64,000 bases of DNA, from contig NZ_JAMTCT010000013.1 in NCBI RefSeq assembly GCF_024171995.1, positions 112,252-176,251 of the forward strand, given 5' to 3'. Positions within the stretch are counted from its first letter, which is position 1. Every line of letters starts with the position of its first letter. The notes under the pieces are model-generated. The model saw nothing but the letters and a program-made list of their open reading frames with translations, was not told where the DNA came from and searched no databases. The stretch is from Promicromonospora umidemergens (GTDB lineage: Bacteria; Actinomycetota; Actinomycetes; Actinomycetales; Cellulomonadaceae). A program made the translations under genes and the position numbers. This document shows, in pieces, positions 61,330 through 64,000 of the stretch.

Positions 61330-62027
61330 GCTGTCTCCTTCGCCTGGGTGCGGAAGTGAGTTCCACGAAGGATCCCGGTCGTGAAGTGCAAACGGGGAGC
61401 CTAGATTTGCATCAGATCTCGATAAGTGCTACTTGGTCATTTGTCCAACTCGGCGCTATCCAGTGCCGTCCTGTGGACCGAGAACAAGAGCTGGCGCGAC
61501 ACCACGGTGCCACGAGGGCCGCTCGAATATCGCGCACGGAGAAATTGCGTTGATGCCCCTCGGACCTGTGTTTGTGCAGGTCAAAAACGCAGACGCAGTG
61601 ATACACATTGAGGTCGCGCTGAAGCCCTGGGGCGCGGCAGGGACATGCTGGCGCCATTGCGCCTTGGTCTGAGCGCGATTTCTGAGGGTGAAATCCTGGT
61701 GGACCCCGAACTTGTGGCGTCGGAAGCGCATCGGGACCGATCAGTGTCTGGTCGGCTTGACGGCTCGAGCATGCTGGGTCCACGGCGGTGTGCGATTGTT
61801 CTTTGTCGCGGCCCACGCACCAACGGAGTTCTCGATGCTTGGTCGACCGGTCGTCTCCGACTATGGATGGGTGCGCCGCCCAGAGACCAATCCGACCTTG
61901 GGTTGGGTCCTCCCAGGGTGCGGGTGCCTGGTATCTCCGGTACGCGGAGCCCAACGAAAGCTGCCCGGGCGCCGATGATGCCGTTCGAACGATGGCACTG
62001 ACGGCGTCGAGTGGCTGCGATCGTCGT
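61330..62027. other. 700-bp stretch with no recognised gene
   Basis: Less GC-rich than its surroundings. No convincing coding sequence on either strand. It separates the Tad-linked run from the damaged recombinase and may hold the promoter of the Tad operon and old junction sequence. Confidence 0.4.
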
Positions 62028-62516
62028 TCAGGCTGCGATCGCGTCGTAGAGGCGGATTGCGATGTCCCCGCCGGCCACGCTGCGCAGATGGTCGTATGCG
62101 GGCATCTGGGCGGTGGAGGCGTGCGCGGCGCGCACGTTCAGGTCCGGGTCGTCCTGGACGGCGGCGATGAACGCGGCCCGTTCGGGGCGTGACAGCCACG
62201 AGCGGGCTCCTGCCCGGGGTGTGGCTGGTCGACGCACGTGCGTCATTGGATCGGTATCGAGGTGCCCTTCGGTGACCAGCCAGCGGGTGAGCCCGGCCAC
62301 CGCGGACAGGTAGCTGCGGATCGTGTTGTCGCCCAGGCCTTCCTCGCGCAGCTCCCCGATCCAGGCCTCGATATCGGTCCGGGTGGGGCGGGCTGGGTCG
62401 ATGCGGGTGCCGCACCAGGTTGTCCACCTGCGGAGGTATCCGGTGTAGTTCTCCAGGGTCCGGCACCGGTAGGGGGTGAGGTAGCCCTCGATGAGCTGAG
62501 CGACGGGTTCGGTCAC
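62028..62516 (-). pseudogene. Tyrosine recombinase lacking its catalytic core
   Basis: 162 residues with a GTG start overlapping the upstream stop. The N-terminal core-binding (SAM-like) domain is intact: LENYTGYLRRWTTWCG, DIEAWIGELREEGLGDNTIRSYLSAVAGLTRWL, then ARSWLSRPERAAF. The sequence then jumps from PDLNVRAA to HASTAQMPAYDHLRSVAGGD, which looks like the C-terminal His...Tyr segment of an integrase. The Arg and HxxR motifs in between (about 130-150 residues) are missing. An in-frame internal deletion is likely, so it cannot recombine DNA. Confidence 0.7.
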
Positions 62517-63154
62517 GGTGCCTTCTGCTTCACGGCTTGAGTGCCTGGACGCGGCGGGCATGTGCAGCCCCAGGGGCAGGAGGAAATGTGCGCCCCTGGC
62601 GGCCGTGCGGTGGTCCCGGTCTCGCCCGCCGCGGGCATGCTCGAGTCCAACCTCCGAGCCAGGACCGGCCCGCCCCCGTGGGGCTGGACCAGCACATGCA
62701 GCAGGGCGTGGATCTGGTCGATACGGTCCGCGCAGTGAGAGCAGGTTGGCATGTCGCCGCGCCTCGTGGTGGTCTCGATCAGACCAGCGGCTTCCCACAC
62801 CAGGCGGTGGATCTCGCCCGGGTGAAGGGGATCGATGACGCGCAGGGGTTCGAGCAGTTCGACAAGCCCGGGCGGCACGGCGCGCTGGCCAGGACGCGCG
62901 GCAGCGCAGGCGAGCGCACTCAGAAGCAGACCAGCGGCCAGGATCCAGGGCCGTTCGTCCGGCTGGGAACCCTGCAGGATCACCAAACCAGCCAAGGACA
63001 GGACAACCGCACCGGTGAGGAGGCAGCGCTCGCGGGCCAGGTTGCGGGTGCGGGCATTCTCGTCCGGGCCGGGGTCGATCACGATCGTGGTAGCCGATGA
63101 CCAGGCTAGGCGGATGCCCGCCGCCGGGACGTGCAGGGTGTGCTGGCAGGTCAT
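62513..63154 (-). CDS. Membrane protein with CxxC motif
   Basis: 213 residues from the ATG at 63154 (overlaps the upstream stop). Two membrane helices (about 53-75 and 80-100) and a soluble part with CSHCADR, then a Gly/Pro-rich tail ending SCPWGCTCPP. Unrecognised. It lies in a coupled run with its neighbours, ending at the damaged recombinase. Confidence 0.55.
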   Translation of the reverse strand: MTCQHTLHVPAAGIRLAWSSATTIVIDPGPDENARTRNLARERCLLTGAVVLSLAGLVILQGSQPDERPWILAAGLLLSALACAAARPGQRAVPPGLVELLEPLRVIDPLHPGEIHRLVWEAAGLIETTTRRGDMPTCSHCADRIDQIHALLHVLVQPHGGGPVLARRLDSSMPAAGETGTTARPPGAHISSCPWGCTCPPRPGTQAVKQKAP

Positions 63155-63501
63155 GACGCCTCGGTGGTCGACCCGATGGGTGCGGTCACGCGGACCAGGA
63201 CTGCGCACTGGTTGGAGATGTCGGAGACCCATCCGGTCCAGGTCTGCCAGGCATGGGCGGGGTTGGGTGCCTCGGGCGGTAGATCGAGTAGGAGGGCCAG
63301 GCGGTGGGCGTCCCGAGTGGAGGTCGCCGTGACGGTGAGCTGGATGATCTTGATGACGTCCTGCCCGAACGTGAGGGTGACGAACTCGGTGTCGATGTCG
63401 CGCACACGCACGTGCGACCAGTAGCCGATGACTGACCTCGCCCAAGCCCGGTCGTAGGTCGCCCTGGTCATCGTGGGGCCCGGCGTGGTCGTGGAATTCA
63501 T
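63151..63501 (-). CDS. Hypothetical protein
   Basis: 116 residues from the ATG at 63501 with GGAGG upstream. Contains WSHVRVRDIDTEFVTLTFGQDVIKIIQLTVTATST, a beta-rich core, then helical LPPEAPNPAHAWQTWTGWV. Unrecognised. Its start overlaps the stop of the truncated fragment upstream. Confidence 0.55.
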   Translation of the reverse strand: MNSTTTPGPTMTRATYDRAWARSVIGYWSHVRVRDIDTEFVTLTFGQDVIKIIQLTVTATSTRDAHRLALLLDLPPEAPNPAHAWQTWTGWVSDISNQCAVLVRVTAPIGSTTEAS

Positions 63502-63650
63502 CGCGGGCCTCCGACGACGTGCACCGGGCCTGATGGTCGGGACGGGGGAGCGACCAGCAGGTGGTGGTCGGCCAGGGCCCAGGCCCGGCAAGGGTGCTTG
63601 GGGCGCCACCAGTAGGGCCGCCATGAGTGGCAGCGTTGGCAGCGGGGGGC
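63498..63650 (-). pseudogene. C-terminal fragment of a Cys-containing protein cut by an IS element
   Basis: An open frame on the minus strand ends at 63498, overlapping the next start (ATGA), and reads CQRCHSWRPYWWRPKHPC near its start. Going upstream it runs into IS3-type end sequence at about 63650-63671, where a GTG could serve as a makeshift start. The original N-terminus is missing. The boundary is approximate. Confidence 0.4.
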
Positions 63651-64000
63651 TTCACCCCGTTTGGTGGACACGCTGATACTGGATCGTGGATCCAGAGGAA
63701 GCGAGTTTGATCCGCATGGCTATGAAGAACTATCCGGAGGAGTTCAAGGCCGATGCTGTGGCCTTGTACGAGTCCACACCCGGGGCGACGATCAAGGGGA
63801 TCGCCCGGGACTTGGGCGTCTCGCGAGAGACGTTGCGGTTATGGGTGCGCCGCGCGGCTGAGCAGCGCGGGCAGGCCGCCGTGACGGCCGGTCCGGCAGC
63901 GGGCACGACGCCCGGCGAGCCGGCGGTGCGTTCCGGTGGCCGGGTCGGGCAGCTGGAGGCACGGGTCGCCGAGCTCGAGGCAGCCAACGCTCGCCTGGAG
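63650..64000 (+). mobile_element. IS3-family insertion sequence, left part
   Basis: Sequence near 63650-63672 (CCCCGTTTGGTGGACACG) resembles the terminal repeats of actinobacterial IS3 elements, followed by the OrfA start. The element runs past the window edge, so its right end and full size are unknown. Confidence 0.65.
63716..64000 (+). CDS. IS3-family transposase OrfA, partial
   Basis: 95 residues before the window edge. The HTH is typical: YPEEFKADAVALY, then ATIKGIARDLGVSRETLRLWVRR. A leucine-zipper-like end (QLEARVAELEAANARLE) leads into the usual frameshift region for OrfB, which lies outside. Confidence 0.85.
   Translation, partial: MAMKNYPEEFKADAVALYESTPGATIKGIARDLGVSRETLRLWVRRAAEQRGQAAVTAGPAAGTTPGEPAVRSGGRVGQLEARVAELEAANARLE

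Noticed and set aside
61412..61954. 180-codon minus-strand frame in the gap before the damaged recombinase
   Set aside because: Unusual Cys/His/Arg composition, no ribosome-binding sequence and no recognisable domain.

Overview
The window is high-GC DNA from an actinobacterium. The reasons are the dense minus-strand operons joined by ATGA/GTGA stop-start overlaps, frequent GTG starts, and families typical of the phylum (DUF4913, SCO6880-type conjugation protein, actinobacterial Tad loci). Most of it belongs to a large conjugative plasmid or integrative conjugative element. No rRNA, tRNA or CRISPR array was seen.

Layout. (1) 0-20.97 kb: transfer and establishment genes, nearly all on the minus strand. 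They comprise a VirD4/TraG coupling protein, an ArdC-like antirestriction protease, an SSB-like protein, a DprA-like protein, three paralogous degenerate N6-methyltransferase-fold proteins, a VirB4-type ATPase, an SCO6880-like protein and a TrbL/VirB6-like membrane channel protein. (2) 20.99-41.89 kb: a Tn7-like transposon of about 20.9 kb. It carries tnsA-tnsB-tnsC-tniQ as one overlapping operon, followed by passenger genes (thioesterase, GDSL hydrolase, GMC oxidoreductase, Dabb protein, NmrA-like protein, two MFS exporters, TetR, alpha/beta hydrolase, SnoaL-like protein, DUF1684, XRE-cupin regulator). (3) 41.9-48.4 kb: the remaining transfer genes (two pilin-like membrane proteins, a transglycosylase/M23 peptidase, a ParB-like protein) and a prim-pol. 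(4) 49.2-61.3 kb: a Tad-type pilus locus (SAF/CpaB, TadZ, TadA, TadB, TadC, pilin-like, TadE x2, TadG-like) ending in a membrane protein with LysM domains outside and a winged-helix/BTAD-like part inside, plus two exported proteins. (5) 62.0-64.0 kb: a tyrosine recombinase lacking its catalytic core, two small genes, and the start of an IS3-family element.

The main observation is that the transposon sits between two genes that were almost certainly neighbours, the pilin-like gene at 41904-42227 and trbL at 19425-20972. It is flanked by the direct repeat GTTCCCT, has imperfect inverted ends (TCGAACATG / TCGAAGATG), and has a cluster of CCGAC-containing repeats at its right end. The duplicated 7-mer is also part of the trbL ribosome-binding region (AGGGAAC on the coding strand), so the insertion leaves trbL with that sequence. 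The tns operon reads straight into trbL. TniQ is unusually long and ends in a LysR-type helix-turn-helix, which may be a targeting domain.

Four copies of a palindrome (TAGTGAnnGGTCACTA) link a passenger TetR regulator to an exporter, an alpha/beta hydrolase, its own gene and a thioesterase. The passenger region therefore looks like an inducible detoxification or catabolic unit. No relaxase was recognised, so the mobilisation start of the host element probably lies outside the window.
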